Below, piece after piece: positions 53,608 through 62,065 of a stretch of 64,000 nt of DNA. Made by a program: the position numbers and the translations under genes. The notes beneath the pieces were generated by a model, which was not told the DNA's origin, ran no database searches, and saw only the letters and a program-made list of their open reading frames with translations. This stretch comes from Pseudomonas brassicacearum subsp. brassicacearum (GTDB taxonomy: Bacteria; Pseudomonadota; Gammaproteobacteria; Pseudomonadales; Pseudomonadaceae), in assembly GCF_008801605.1 (NCBI RefSeq), contig NZ_VZPJ01000016.1, positions 62,001-126,000 on the forward strand, written 5' to 3'. Each line of letters opens with the position of its first letter. Position 1 is the stretch's first letter.

Positions 53608-53643
53608 TTCGCGACTGGCTGCATCCTTGCAGCCAGTCGCGAA
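53608..53643. repeat. Perfect 16-bp hairpin
   Basis: TTCGCGACTGGCTGCA and its exact inverse around a 4-base loop. There is no T run on either side. It lies 130 bases downstream of the levansucrase stop, so it may protect or end that transcript; nothing else supported in the surrounding 300 bases. Confidence 0.7.
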
Positions 53644-53774
53644 GAGGGTTACGACGCGTTGTTCAATGGGGCTTGCGAGCAATGTCGCAATGAATCAGGC
53701 GGGATATCTCGATCATATCCACGACGGTTTTGTCATCGACCGCAAACCCGCTACCTGAACCCCCTACGTTGCTG

Positions 53775-55049
53775 TTACTTGAGGGTGACGTCGAGCATCG
53801 GCGGGATGTAACCGTAGTCGTACTCGCCCACCACGAACGTCTGCAGCCCTTTTATTTTCATGCCCACCGTTGGAGCCTCGGTGCCACCGACACGAATCTG
53901 CGTGCCGGTTTCGTCGGTCGGTACGCTGTCGATGAAGGAGGTCACCAGGCCGTTTGGCATTACATAGTGCGAGTAGGTCTGGAATGGCTGCGAGGACGGG
54001 TTGCCCAGCACCAGGCCGGAACCGTTCAGCGGCACGTAAGGGCCGAACAGCGAGTCCGCGACAAAACCGTACACCCCGTCCGGGCCGGTCACACCGTCGG
54101 CATAGGTGAAGGTATGGCTAATCGTGAACAGGTAGTACTTGCCATCCTGGAACACGAAGTGCGGGCGCTCGGTCTGGTCGTTTACCCCGACGGCGGTCAG
54201 CAGTGGCGGCAACATTTCCCAGTCGTCACCGTCCGCGTCGCGGGCCACGGCGATGCCGACACAGGCGGTCTGGTAGCGCGAGTTGCCGACATCTTCATAA
54301 CCCGGCGGCACATCGCCGATTTCTGCCTCGCCTACTTTGTGCGAGCCGCGCTCACCGGCCACGTTACCCTCGAACAGCATGTACAGCTTGCCATCTTTCG
54401 GGTCGCGGAAAGGCCATGGGTCGCGGAAACCCCAGAACGCGTTTTGTGCTTCGGTCTGGTACATGTTGCCGTCGGCCTCGAACAGCGGCTTGACCTTCTC
54501 GAAGCCGACCATGCTGACACCGTGTTCAGTGGTCACTACCCGGCCACGCACCTTGACGATGGTCGCGCCTGGGGTGACGGCGGTGTAATACAGGTCCACT
54601 TCGCCTCGGTCGTTCAACAGGATCGGCGTACCGGCCCATTCGCGAGCGGTCGGCGAAACGCCTTCGGCCATCACACGGCCACCGAATTCCCAGTTCTTGC
54701 CGGTACGAGAGAACCAATAGTACATCTTTGCCCGACCGTGACGATCGTTCCAATCGCGGAGGATGTCGTAGTTACCGTCCTCGTCGAGGTACTGCGGGTC
54801 GTTTGGATGACGATCGGCAGTCAGGGTAAAGATTACCGACCAGCCATCGACGGACGTCACGTTACCGTCCAGGTCGCGCAAGGGCATGGTGTCCCAGATG
54901 AACACGTCGTTGTTCAGTACCGGGAAATCCGCGCTGACCAGCGGTTGAGTGGTGGTGGGATCATCCGCCCGGACTTTCAACGCATCAGCGCGGGTCCAGA
55001 GGCTGGGTTGATGGGGGGTTACACCGAATTTTTCAGTGGTGGTTTTCAT
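53775..55049 (-). CDS. lsc: Levansucrase (GH68)
   Basis: Secreted fructosyltransferase that makes levan from sucrose; 424 residues with no classical signal peptide, as in P. syringae LscB/LscC. The catalytic triad is visible: nucleophile Asp53 in IWDTMPLRD, transition-state Asp210 in GFRDPWPF and acid/base Glu294 in NDQTERPHFVF. Other signatures are WAGTPILLND and SRYQTACVGIAVA. ATG at 55049 has GAGGC upstream. It is driven by a strong sigma-70-type promoter with a LexA-like box just after the -10, unusual for a sugar enzyme and suggesting phage-derived control. Confidence 0.96.
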   Translation of the reverse strand: MKTTTEKFGVTPHQPSLWTRADALKVRADDPTTTQPLVSADFPVLNNDVFIWDTMPLRDLDGNVTSVDGWSVIFTLTADRHPNDPQYLDEDGNYDILRDWNDRHGRAKMYYWFSRTGKNWEFGGRVMAEGVSPTAREWAGTPILLNDRGEVDLYYTAVTPGATIVKVRGRVVTTEHGVSMVGFEKVKPLFEADGNMYQTEAQNAFWGFRDPWPFRDPKDGKLYMLFEGNVAGERGSHKVGEAEIGDVPPGYEDVGNSRYQTACVGIAVARDADGDDWEMLPPLLTAVGVNDQTERPHFVFQDGKYYLFTISHTFTYADGVTGPDGVYGFVADSLFGPYVPLNGSGLVLGNPSSQPFQTYSHYVMPNGLVTSFIDSVPTDETGTQIRVGGTEAPTVGMKIKGLQTFVVGEYDYGYIPPMLDVTLK

Positions 55050-55101
55050 AGGTTATTGCCTCGTCCATGAATGGATTCAAATAAATAGTGATTTAGAAAT
55101 A

Positions 55102-55117
55102 CTGTATGCGCATACAG
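55102..55117. promoter_or_regulatory. LexA-type (SOS) box upstream of levansucrase
   Basis: CTGTATGCGCATACAG is a perfect palindrome fitting CTG-N10-CAG, with TA before and GT after as in strong LexA sites. It lies 9 bases past the -10 element, so a bound repressor would cover the transcription start. Confidence 0.65.
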
Positions 55118-55126
55118 TGAAGCCAC

Positions 55127-55154
55127 CTTATAGGGGGTTATGCATGTGGGTCAA
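55127..55154 (-). promoter_or_regulatory. Sigma-70 promoter of levansucrase
   Basis: On the minus strand -35 TTGACC (55154-55149) and -10 TATAAG (55132-55127) are 16 bases apart. The surrounding 55135-55185 is AT-rich with ATGCAT words unlike the flanking core DNA. Transcription would start near 55120, over or next to the LexA-type box. Confidence 0.6.
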
Positions 55155-55496
55155 GCATAAAAATGCATTTGTGCATAATTGGATTTTTTCTTTGGGCTGA
55201 TACGTTTCAGCTGTGAACGTTTGCAGAAGTTAGTTCATGGGGAGATCGACGACGTTGCCTGCACGGTCGGTGCTCTGAACGCTACTCGGTGGAAGGCGCG
55301 CGTAACGGGGCACCGGGCGAAAGCAATGCATAGAGGGATTGGTCAACTGAGCCTGCGCGTTCTGCGCAAAGGCCAATGCAGGGTGGGGAGCCACACGGGG
55401 TTTAGATTTGTCGCCGTCGGCGGCATGAAGGGAAGCGGGACGTGGTGAGCTGCTTGCGAGGTGGTAAGTCAGTGGTTTTGATGTTGACTGGTGTGC

Positions 55497-55528
55497 CGCT
55501 ATCGCGAGCAAGCTCGCTCCCACAGTGG
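55497..55528. repeat. Single REP element
   Basis: Core GCGAGCAAGCTCGCTCC in the 580-base stretch 55050-55630. Apart from the levansucrase control region, nothing else there is supported. Confidence 0.75.
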
Positions 55529-55630
55529 GGGTGTGAAATGCCTGTTATGGCGGTGGGTCACGAATGCTCAGCCACTCAATACCCGGGGTAAGCGCGGCTC
55601 TGAATTTCACACCTCGAGGTCAGGCTTGGT

Positions 55631-56635
55631 CTAGGCAAACGCGCAAACAAAACTCCTGACGCGGCCGGCTTCAACACCCAACAAGCCTATTTCGGTTTCA
55701 TCAATGGCTTGGAGTTGAACCAGGTTCATGCCTTCGCGCCGGTAAACTGCACTGCCCTCTGAATCTGCATGAACCACATACCCCCCAGGCTTTACGCCTA
55801 CACGAGCCTTGTCGAGAGCAATACTGGCCGAGACCAGGATATGGAAATCCAGGACGTTGTTCTTATGCAGAACCGTCGCGCCAATGAAATGCTCTGCGCA
55901 TATTTCCAAAGCCATTTGCAGCCCATGGATCGCTGGGGTTTCCCGATAACTGCCCGGCATGAATATCTTATCTTCCCAGAACTGCGCGTCATTCAGTTCT
56001 TCCAGCCCATCGTTTCCTATGTTGGGGTAACGTTTATGCTGGTAAAAAACGTTTCCATTCCAAATGATGAAGCCTGTATTTCTAACGATTCCGCTGCCGG
56101 CTTCTGAACCATCTGTTTCGATTTTTGCGATCCGCTCCTTCGTAGTCTTTGCATAATCGCCATAAACCCCTTTGTTCATGCGGTCCCGCTCCGGGATTTC
56201 ATTCACAACCGCATCTATTTCCGCACCATATTTTGCCTTGTTGATATTTCTGGCCTGCCCCCATGATTTCAACTGCTGGGTTCCCCTTTTCAGCTTCCTG
56301 GAATCTGGACGCAACATTGACTTGAACCAAAGCGTCGTGCCTGGGACCAGTATCAGCCATGGATTTATCTTTGAAATATCTATCAATGTTGCACGGATGA
56401 TTTCTTTTTCTTCCTCCGAAATAAACGAGACAGGCATTTCCTTGGAGAAAAGATACTCGGGGGCAACGACAAGACAATAATCCAGTTGATGTCGATCGAT
56501 ATGTTTGGCGAAGGCAGTTCTCGCCATGTACAGCAAAGCCCCGATTCTAAGCTGTATGCAGAGAAGGCTATTCTCGACGGGAACTCTTAATCTGCGTGTA
56601 TCGAAGTCCCAGACCACCACCAGCACGTTCGGCAT
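55631..56635 (-). CDS. Putative nitrilase-superfamily (carbon-nitrogen hydrolase) protein, function unknown
   Basis: A 334-residue protein with what looks like the nitrilase catalytic triad in the right order: Glu60 in VVAPEYLF, Lys201 in YQHKRYPN and Cys246 in LEICAEHF. The central insert (about 105-180) is long, lysine-rich and unlike amidases I know. There is no signal peptide or membrane helix. The start ATG at 56635 has GGAGGAAAGG just upstream. Base use is visibly AT-richer than in both neighbours, a sign of transfer. Substrate unknown; the assignment rests on motif spacing alone. Confidence 0.6.
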   Translation of the reverse strand: MPNVLVVVWDFDTRRLRVPVENSLLCIQLRIGALLYMARTAFAKHIDRHQLDYCLVVAPEYLFSKEMPVSFISEEEKEIIRATLIDISKINPWLILVPGTTLWFKSMLRPDSRKLKRGTQQLKSWGQARNINKAKYGAEIDAVVNEIPERDRMNKGVYGDYAKTTKERIAKIETDGSEAGSGIVRNTGFIIWNGNVFYQHKRYPNIGNDGLEELNDAQFWEDKIFMPGSYRETPAIHGLQMALEICAEHFIGATVLHKNNVLDFHILVSASIALDKARVGVKPGGYVVHADSEGSAVYRREGMNLVQLQAIDETEIGLLGVEAGRVRSFVCAFA

Positions 56636-56861
56636 CCTTTCCTCCCGCCTGGCTGCTGAGCGGTGCCGCAAGCCGGGTTGGCCGCATTCGTGTGAGAAGG
56701 CACTTGGCGCATATTCCAGGAAAATTCAGCTTAGATGAGCCAGGACGATTTGGCCGACAGCCCCTGAAAAATATTTGTGAAACGCAAGAATCGAGGCTTT
56801 TTTGGATGCCGCAAAAAAACGGGCAGGTGACCAACCTGCCCGATGCCAACGACCTGACCCA

Positions 56862-58274
56862 TCACCCCAACGTATTCAAACAAACCACCTTCGGCTGGGT
56901 CATTTCCTCATACGCAAAGCGCACCCCTTCCCTGCCCAAACTGCCGTACTTGGAACCGCCAAACGGCATCGCATCAAACCGGAAATCCGATGAATCATTG
57001 ATCATCACACCCCCCGCTTCGATCCGCCGTGCAGCGCTCATCGCGGTGTTGAGGTCGTTGGTGAAGATCCCAGCGTGAAGCGCGTATTCAGGTTCGTTAG
57101 CCAACGCGATGGCTTCATCGAACGTGTCGAACGGCTGCAACACCACCACAGGCGCGAAGGCTTCATTGCGCCAGAGTCGGCTGGAATGATCGACGTTTTC
57201 CAGGACGGTGGCGGCGTAGCAGGTGCCTTGGCGGCGGTGGCCGCAGAGCAAGGTGGCGCCTTGTTGCAGGGCTTCGTTGACGACCTGTTCGGCGTTCTGC
57301 GCGGCTTGTTGGGTGATCATCGGGCCGATGTCGGTGTTGGCGAGCAGTGGGTTGCCGACGACGAGGGCTTGGGCCTGGTTGACGAAGCGTTCGCGGAAGG
57401 CTTCGTAGATCGGTGCGTGGATGAGCAGGCGTTGGGTGCCGATGCAGTTTTGCCCGGCGGCCCAGAAGGCGCCGGAGATGCAGCTGTCGACGGCGGCGTC
57501 GAGGTTGCAGTCGCCCATGACGATGACGGGGGCGTTGCCGCCGAGGTCCATGGCGAGTTTTTTCAGGCCGGCGGTGCGGGCGATTTGTTCGCCGGTGACG
57601 AAGCCGCCGGTGAAGGAGATCATCCGCACGTCGCGGGCGGCGACCAGGGCTTTGCCCAGTTCCGCGCCGCCGGTGGCAACGGTGACCACGGTTTCAGGCA
57701 GGCCGGCGGCGACCAGGTACGACACCAGTTTGAGCGCCGACAACGGCGCCAGCTCGGACGGTTTGAGGATCACCGCGTTGCCGCCAGCAATGGCCGGGCC
57801 GAGTTTGTGGGCGACCAGGTTCAGCGGGTCGTTGTAGGGGGTGATGGCGACGATCAGGCCCAGGGGTTCACGGGTGAACCAGCCCTGGCGCGATTCGGCG
57901 CCTTCGTAGGCGTCGAACGGTACGATTTCGCCGGCGTTGCGCTTGGCTTCTTCGGCGGAGAGCTTGAGGGTGTTGACGCAGCGTTTGACTTCTTTTTCCG
58001 CCTGCTTGAGGGTCTTGCCGGCTTCGTCGACGATCAGGCGGGCGAAGGCTTTGGCGTCGCGTTCGATGTTCAGTGCCGCTTGTTCGAGGATGCTGGCGCG
58101 GCGATGACGCGGGAGTGCGGCACAGGCTTTTGCGCCGTTGCGTCCGCTCTCGAGCAGGTGTGGGACTTCTGAGGCGCACACGTCGGCGACGGTGCCGACG
58201 ATGCTGCCGTCAAACGGGTTGAGGACTTCGATGTGCGGTTCGACGACCGCCAGGGCCAGGCGCGATACGTTCAC
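56862..58274 (-). CDS. Aldehyde dehydrogenase (semialdehyde type) with Asp in place of the general-base Glu
   Basis: A 470-residue ALDH-superfamily enzyme. The catalytic Cys277 is in GQNCIGTQR and the Asn region is ITPYNDPLN, but the normal LELGG motif reads AMDLGGNAP, with Asp243 where Glu is usual. It overlaps the homoserine dehydrogenase stop by 4 bases, so it is the second gene of a hom-aldehyde dehydrogenase operon. If homoserine dehydrogenase runs in the oxidative direction, this enzyme could oxidise aspartate semialdehyde to aspartate. That role is inferred from context only. Confidence 0.85.
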   Translation of the reverse strand: MNVSRLALAVVEPHIEVLNPFDGSIVGTVADVCASEVPHLLESGRNGAKACAALPRHRRASILEQAALNIERDAKAFARLIVDEAGKTLKQAEKEVKRCVNTLKLSAEEAKRNAGEIVPFDAYEGAESRQGWFTREPLGLIVAITPYNDPLNLVAHKLGPAIAGGNAVILKPSELAPLSALKLVSYLVAAGLPETVVTVATGGAELGKALVAARDVRMISFTGGFVTGEQIARTAGLKKLAMDLGGNAPVIVMGDCNLDAAVDSCISGAFWAAGQNCIGTQRLLIHAPIYEAFRERFVNQAQALVVGNPLLANTDIGPMITQQAAQNAEQVVNEALQQGATLLCGHRRQGTCYAATVLENVDHSSRLWRNEAFAPVVVLQPFDTFDEAIALANEPEYALHAGIFTNDLNTAMSAARRIEAGGVMINDSSDFRFDAMPFGGSKYGSLGREGVRFAYEEMTQPKVVCLNTLG

Positions 58275-59329
58275 AGGTTGTGCTCCTGTTTGCGGGTTGC
58301 CGATTGGTGGATGTGAATGATGTCCGACAGCAGTGCGAAGGCGGTTTCGGTACGGCCTGCGCCCGGACCGGAGACGGTGACGGCGCCGAGCAGTTCGCTG
58401 GTGAACGACACAGCGTTGGTGGCGCCGCTGATGCTCGCCAGTGGGTGGTCGTTGCTCAGCAGGCGCGGTTCGACGCTGGCGCTGATGGAGCCGTCGGCCT
58501 GGCGTGTGGCGGCGCCAATGAGTTTCCAGCGGGCGCCGTCGTGGCGGGCTTTTTCGATGTCGGCGAGGCTGAGGGCGGAGATGCCGCTGCAGGTGACGTC
58601 GTTGACGGTGAGTTTGGCGTCCAGCAGTTCGTTGGCGAGGATCACCACTTTGAGGCGCACGTCGTGGCCTTCGACGTCTGCCGTTGGGTCGGCTTCGGCG
58701 TAGCCCAGGGCTTGGGCCTGGCTGACGGCTTCGGCGAACCCGAGGCCGCCTTCCATGCAGGTGAGGACGAAGTTGGAGGTGCCGTTGAGGATGCCTTCGA
58801 AACCGGTGATCGAGCTGCCGGCCAGGGACTGTTTGGCGAGGCGAATGACGGGGGTGCCGCTCATGACCGAGCCTTCGTATTCGAAAGCGACGTTATTGCG
58901 CTGGGCCAAGGCTTTGAGCTCGGCGCCGTGCAGGGCGATGGGGCCTTTGTTGGTGGTGACCACGTGCTTGCCACGCTCCAGCGCCCAGCGGCAGAACGAG
59001 GTGGCGGGCTCGCCGTCCACCGGGTTGGTGAAGGTGGCTTCGGCGATGATGTCGGCGCCGCAGTCTTTGATCACCGCTTCATTGAGGGCATCGACGGTGC
59101 CGCCGGGCAGTTGGGCCATGGCGCCTTTGGTGGTGGGCAGTTTGGCCAGCAATGCGGCGTCGAGGCCGTGACGGTCCATCACCGAACCGAGGAACAGGTC
59201 GGTCACGCCGACGATTTTCAGGGTAAAGCCGAGCTCGGTTTTCCACTGCTGGTTGCGCTCGGCAATCAGTTGAGCCAATGCCCGGTTCACACCGCCGAAG
59301 CCGACCAGCGCCAGTTTGTATTCAGTCAT
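58271..59329 (-). CDS. Homoserine dehydrogenase
   Basis: A 352-residue stand-alone enzyme without an ACT domain. It has the NAD motif LALVGFGGVNRALAQL, the active-site HVVTTNKGPIALHG, and the homoserine-binding segment GILNGTSNFVLTCMEGGLGFAEAVSQAQALGYAEADPTADVEGHD. It is shorter than biosynthetic Hom of Pseudomonas (about 430 residues with ACT) and lies with catabolic-type partners, so it may be a second, degradative copy. ATG at 59329. A 136-base tandem array lies upstream. Confidence 0.92.
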   Translation of the reverse strand: MTEYKLALVGFGGVNRALAQLIAERNQQWKTELGFTLKIVGVTDLFLGSVMDRHGLDAALLAKLPTTKGAMAQLPGGTVDALNEAVIKDCGADIIAEATFTNPVDGEPATSFCRWALERGKHVVTTNKGPIALHGAELKALAQRNNVAFEYEGSVMSGTPVIRLAKQSLAGSSITGFEGILNGTSNFVLTCMEGGLGFAEAVSQAQALGYAEADPTADVEGHDVRLKVVILANELLDAKLTVNDVTCSGISALSLADIEKARHDGARWKLIGAATRQADGSISASVEPRLLSNDHPLASISGATNAVSFTSELLGAVTVSGPGAGRTETAFALLSDIIHIHQSATRKQEHNL

Positions 59330-59469
59330 TTTTGTTATGTCCTTGATCCGGGTGATTGGAGTTGTTGGGATCTAGGTTAGGGAGGTGGCGTGGGCAGTGA
59401 AATATGCCAATTTGCTCTATTTTTTGGGCGTTTTGACCAGGGGGTGGGCAAAGCGGTAGGTGTGGATTC

Positions 59470-60207
59470 GATCGTTCCCACGCTCTGCGTGGACATGCAT
59501 CCCGTGACGCTCTGCGTCGCCCTCTCAGAAGCGGAACGCGGAGCGTCCCTGGCGGCATTCCCACGCGGGAGCGTGAGGAACGATCGCTCACAGCCCCCGC
59601 GACCTGATCGTTCCCACGCTCTGCGTGGACATGCATCCCGTGACGCTCTGCGTCGCCCTCTCAGAAGCGGAACGCGGAGCGTCCCTGGCGGCATTCCCAC
59701 GCGGGAGCGTGAGGAACGATCGCTCACAGCCCCCGCGACCTGATCGTTCCCACGCTCTGCGTGGGCATGCATCCCGTGACGCTCTGCGTCGCCCTCTCAG
59801 AAGCGGAACGCGGAGCGTCCCTGGCGGCATTCCCACGCGGGAGCGTGAGGAACGATCGCTCACAGCCCCCGCGACATGATCGTTCCCACGCTCTGCGTGG
59901 GCATGCATCCCGTGACGCTCTGCGTCGCCTCGCAGAAGCGGAACGCGGAGCGTCCCTGGCGGCATTCCCACGCTCTGCGTGGACATGCATCCCGTGACGC
60001 TCTGCGTCGCCCTCTCAGAAGCGGAACGCGGAGCGTCCCTGGCGGCATTCCCACGCGGGAGCGTGAGGAACGATCGTTCACAGCCCCCGCGACCTGATCG
60101 TTCCCACGCTCTGCGTGGGCATGCATCCCGTGACGCTCTGCTTCACCTCGAGAAGCGGAACGCGGAGCGTCCCTGGCGGCATTCCCACGCGGAGCGTGGG
60201 AACGATC
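59470..60207. repeat. Tandem array of the GATCGTTCCCACGC palindromic repeat
   Basis: Units begin at 59470, 59606, 59742, 59878 and 60096, a 136-base period, with a deletion-fused unit at about 59965. Each unit starts GATCGTTCCCACGCTCTG and holds the inverse arm GCGGAGCGTCCCTGGCGG. The array fills most of the 890 bases between hom and the Lrp gene. Short open frames on both strands here follow the repeat and are not genes. Confidence 0.9.
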
Positions 60208-60220
60208 TGCACTACCGGGC

Positions 60221-60658
60221 TCAGACCACCGACGACAACACAAACGACGTCACGGTGTTCTCCACCCCCGGCAACGCCGAGATTTCTTTCCACACCTTGT
60301 GCACCCGCTCCGGGTTCGCCGCGCCGACTCGCAGCATCAAGTCAAACTCGCCACTCATCACATCGCACTGCAGCACTTCGGGCATGGCTTGCAAGGCCTG
60401 CAACACCTCGGCGCCGCGCATGCGGTCGTAGCGGTAGACGAAGATCACCGCGTTGATGTTCGACGACGCGTGCGCGCCCTCCCCGGTGCGCACCGTGTAG
60501 CCCTGGATCGCGCCGTCACGTTCGAGGCGTTCGATGCGTTGGCGTACGGCGTTGCGCGAGAGGTTGACCTTGGCCGCCAGCTCGGCGTGGGCGGCGCGGG
60601 CGTTGAGGCGCAGTTCGGCGATGATGCGTTCGTCGAGGGGGTCGAGAATTCGCTTCAT
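60221..60658 (-). CDS. Lrp/AsnC family regulator
   Basis: A 145-residue regulator. The N-terminal winged helix is LDPLDERIIAELRLNARAAHAELAAKVNLSRNAVRQRIERLERDGAI. The C-terminal RAM/ACT-like domain follows, with VMSGEFDLMLRVGA. It probably senses an amino acid and controls the nearby threonine-synthase-like and homoserine genes. ATG at 60658 is 11 bases after the threonine synthase homologue stop. Confidence 0.93.
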   Translation of the reverse strand: MKRILDPLDERIIAELRLNARAAHAELAAKVNLSRNAVRQRIERLERDGAIQGYTVRTGEGAHASSNINAVIFVYRYDRMRGAEVLQALQAMPEVLQCDVMSGEFDLMLRVGAANPERVHKVWKEISALPGVENTVTSFVLSSVV

Positions 60659-60669
60659 GGGGCCTCCGG

Positions 60670-62034
60670 TTATAGGGCGCCGAGCAGTTGATGGAGGGCA
60701 CCGAGGTCGTCCGGCTGGATGCGATGAATCTGCGCCGGGCCGTGCTCGGAAACCGGGCGTTGTTGCGCCGCAATGTGGATCCCCAACTCGCCGAGCAACA
60801 CCGCCGATTTGGCTGGGGAGATCTCGCCCAAGGTCACCATCGGCGCCACCAGGCTGCGCCGGTACAAGCGCGCCGCGAGCACACCGGTGGCGGTGTGTGG
60901 GTCGATGACGTAGCCGGTGTCGCGATGCAGCGAAGTGATTTCCTCCAGCGTCTGTTCATCGCTGACCGCGTACGAGTCGATGATCATCCGCGCCTGCAAC
61001 CAGAACTCGTTGGCGATGGTCATTTCGCCGTGGGTCTCGAAGGTGTGCATCAGTGCGCTGACGGCCTGGTCGTCGTGCCCATAGAGTTCCCAGAGAAACC
61101 GTTCCAGGTTGGAAAAAATCGACAAATCCATGGCCGGCGACAGGGTCTTGCTGGCGCGCAATCGCGAGTAGTGGTTCTTCAAAAAGAACTGATGCAGCGC
61201 GTCATTCTGGTTGGTGGCAACGATCATCTGCGTGATCGGCAAGCCCATCTTCTGCGCGATGTAGCCGGCATAGACTTCGGCAAAACTCGCCGCCGGCACG
61301 CTGAAGCCAATGGGCCGCTGACCGCCGCCCAGTTGCAGCACGGCGTGGAAATAAAACACCAACTGCGCCATGACGCTGACCCAGTTGCTGGAATTGAAAC
61401 TGATCGCCTCATGCTGTCGGAACAGTTGGGTGACCAGGGTCTGGCATTCATCGAAACTGCCATCGACGGCCACTTGATGAACCCGCGGATGTGCCGTCGC
61501 TTGCAGGTCTTGAAGCTGGTCTTGCGGTACGCCGGCCTCGGGATAAATCACCACCACGTCGGTCTCTTCGCAGTGCTTGAAGGCCTCGATGGCGGCCAGG
61601 CCGGTGTCGCCGTTGGTGACGCCAATCACCACGGCGCGACGCCCGCGTTTGCGCAGGAAGTACTGCACCAGTCGCGCCTGCAATTGCGCGGCAAAGTCCT
61701 TCGAGGAGCGGGTCGGCCCATGGAACAATTCCAGGACCCATTCATTGCGATCCACTTGATGCAACGGCGCCAGGGAGCGATGGCTGAACTGGCTGCCGGC
61801 CTCCTTGAGCACCCGCTTGAAGTCAGCCTCGGGGATCGCCTCGCCCACGAACGGACGCATCACTCGATAGGCCAGTTCGTCGTAGGACAAGGTCGACCAA
61901 TTGGCGATGTCCTGGGGTTCGAATTGCGGCAGTTCGACGGGAACGAACAGCCCGCCGTCCTCGGCGATGGCCGACAGTACGACGCGTTCGAAGTCGACCT
62001 GCACGGTTGAATTTCGGGTACTCACATAGCGCAT
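60670..62034 (-). CDS. Divergent threonine synthase homologue (PLP enzyme)
   Basis: A 454-residue fold-type II PLP enzyme of the ThrC family. The PLP Lys112 is in ELFHGPTRSSKDFA, where the usual ThrC has HGPTxAFKDF. The phosphate loop is VTNGDTGLAAIEA rather than TSGDTGSAA, and FNSSNWVSVMAQLVFYF is conserved. The changes next to the lysine suggest altered substrate use. ATG at 62034 gives MRYVSTRNS, the standard ThrC N-terminus. Lrp is 11 bases downstream and LysR 31 bases upstream, all on one strand. Confidence 0.85.
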   Translation of the reverse strand: MRYVSTRNSTVQVDFERVVLSAIAEDGGLFVPVELPQFEPQDIANWSTLSYDELAYRVMRPFVGEAIPEADFKRVLKEAGSQFSHRSLAPLHQVDRNEWVLELFHGPTRSSKDFAAQLQARLVQYFLRKRGRRAVVIGVTNGDTGLAAIEAFKHCEETDVVVIYPEAGVPQDQLQDLQATAHPRVHQVAVDGSFDECQTLVTQLFRQHEAISFNSSNWVSVMAQLVFYFHAVLQLGGGQRPIGFSVPAASFAEVYAGYIAQKMGLPITQMIVATNQNDALHQFFLKNHYSRLRASKTLSPAMDLSIFSNLERFLWELYGHDDQAVSALMHTFETHGEMTIANEFWLQARMIIDSYAVSDEQTLEEITSLHRDTGYVIDPHTATGVLAARLYRRSLVAPMVTLGEISPAKSAVLLGELGIHIAAQQRPVSEHGPAQIHRIQPDDLGALHQLLGAL

Positions 62035-62065
62035 GGTCAGCTCCGGATAATCTTCTAAAAACCGC

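Noticed and set aside
53730..55070. 446-residue plus-strand open frame over levansucrase
   Set aside because: Exact antisense of a GH68 gene with full catalytic triad.
55230..55523. 97-residue minus-strand open frame upstream of levansucrase
   Set aside because: It runs through a REP core at its start and has no domain or ribosome binding site; at most a degraded remnant.
48133..56635. A whole prophage or integrative element
   Set aside because: Only a repressor and scattered accessory genes are present; no integrase, structural genes, tRNA target or flanking direct repeats were found.
59470..60207. CRISPR array
   Set aside because: The period is 136 bases, the whole unit repeats with no unique spacers and no cas genes are near; it is a tandem palindromic repeat.
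59377..60431. Several short open frames on both strands with RAWER or SEAERGASL-type sequences
   Set aside because: They repeat with the 136-base unit in step and appear in both strands; these are translations of the palindromic repeat, the type once listed as spurious DUF1534 proteins.
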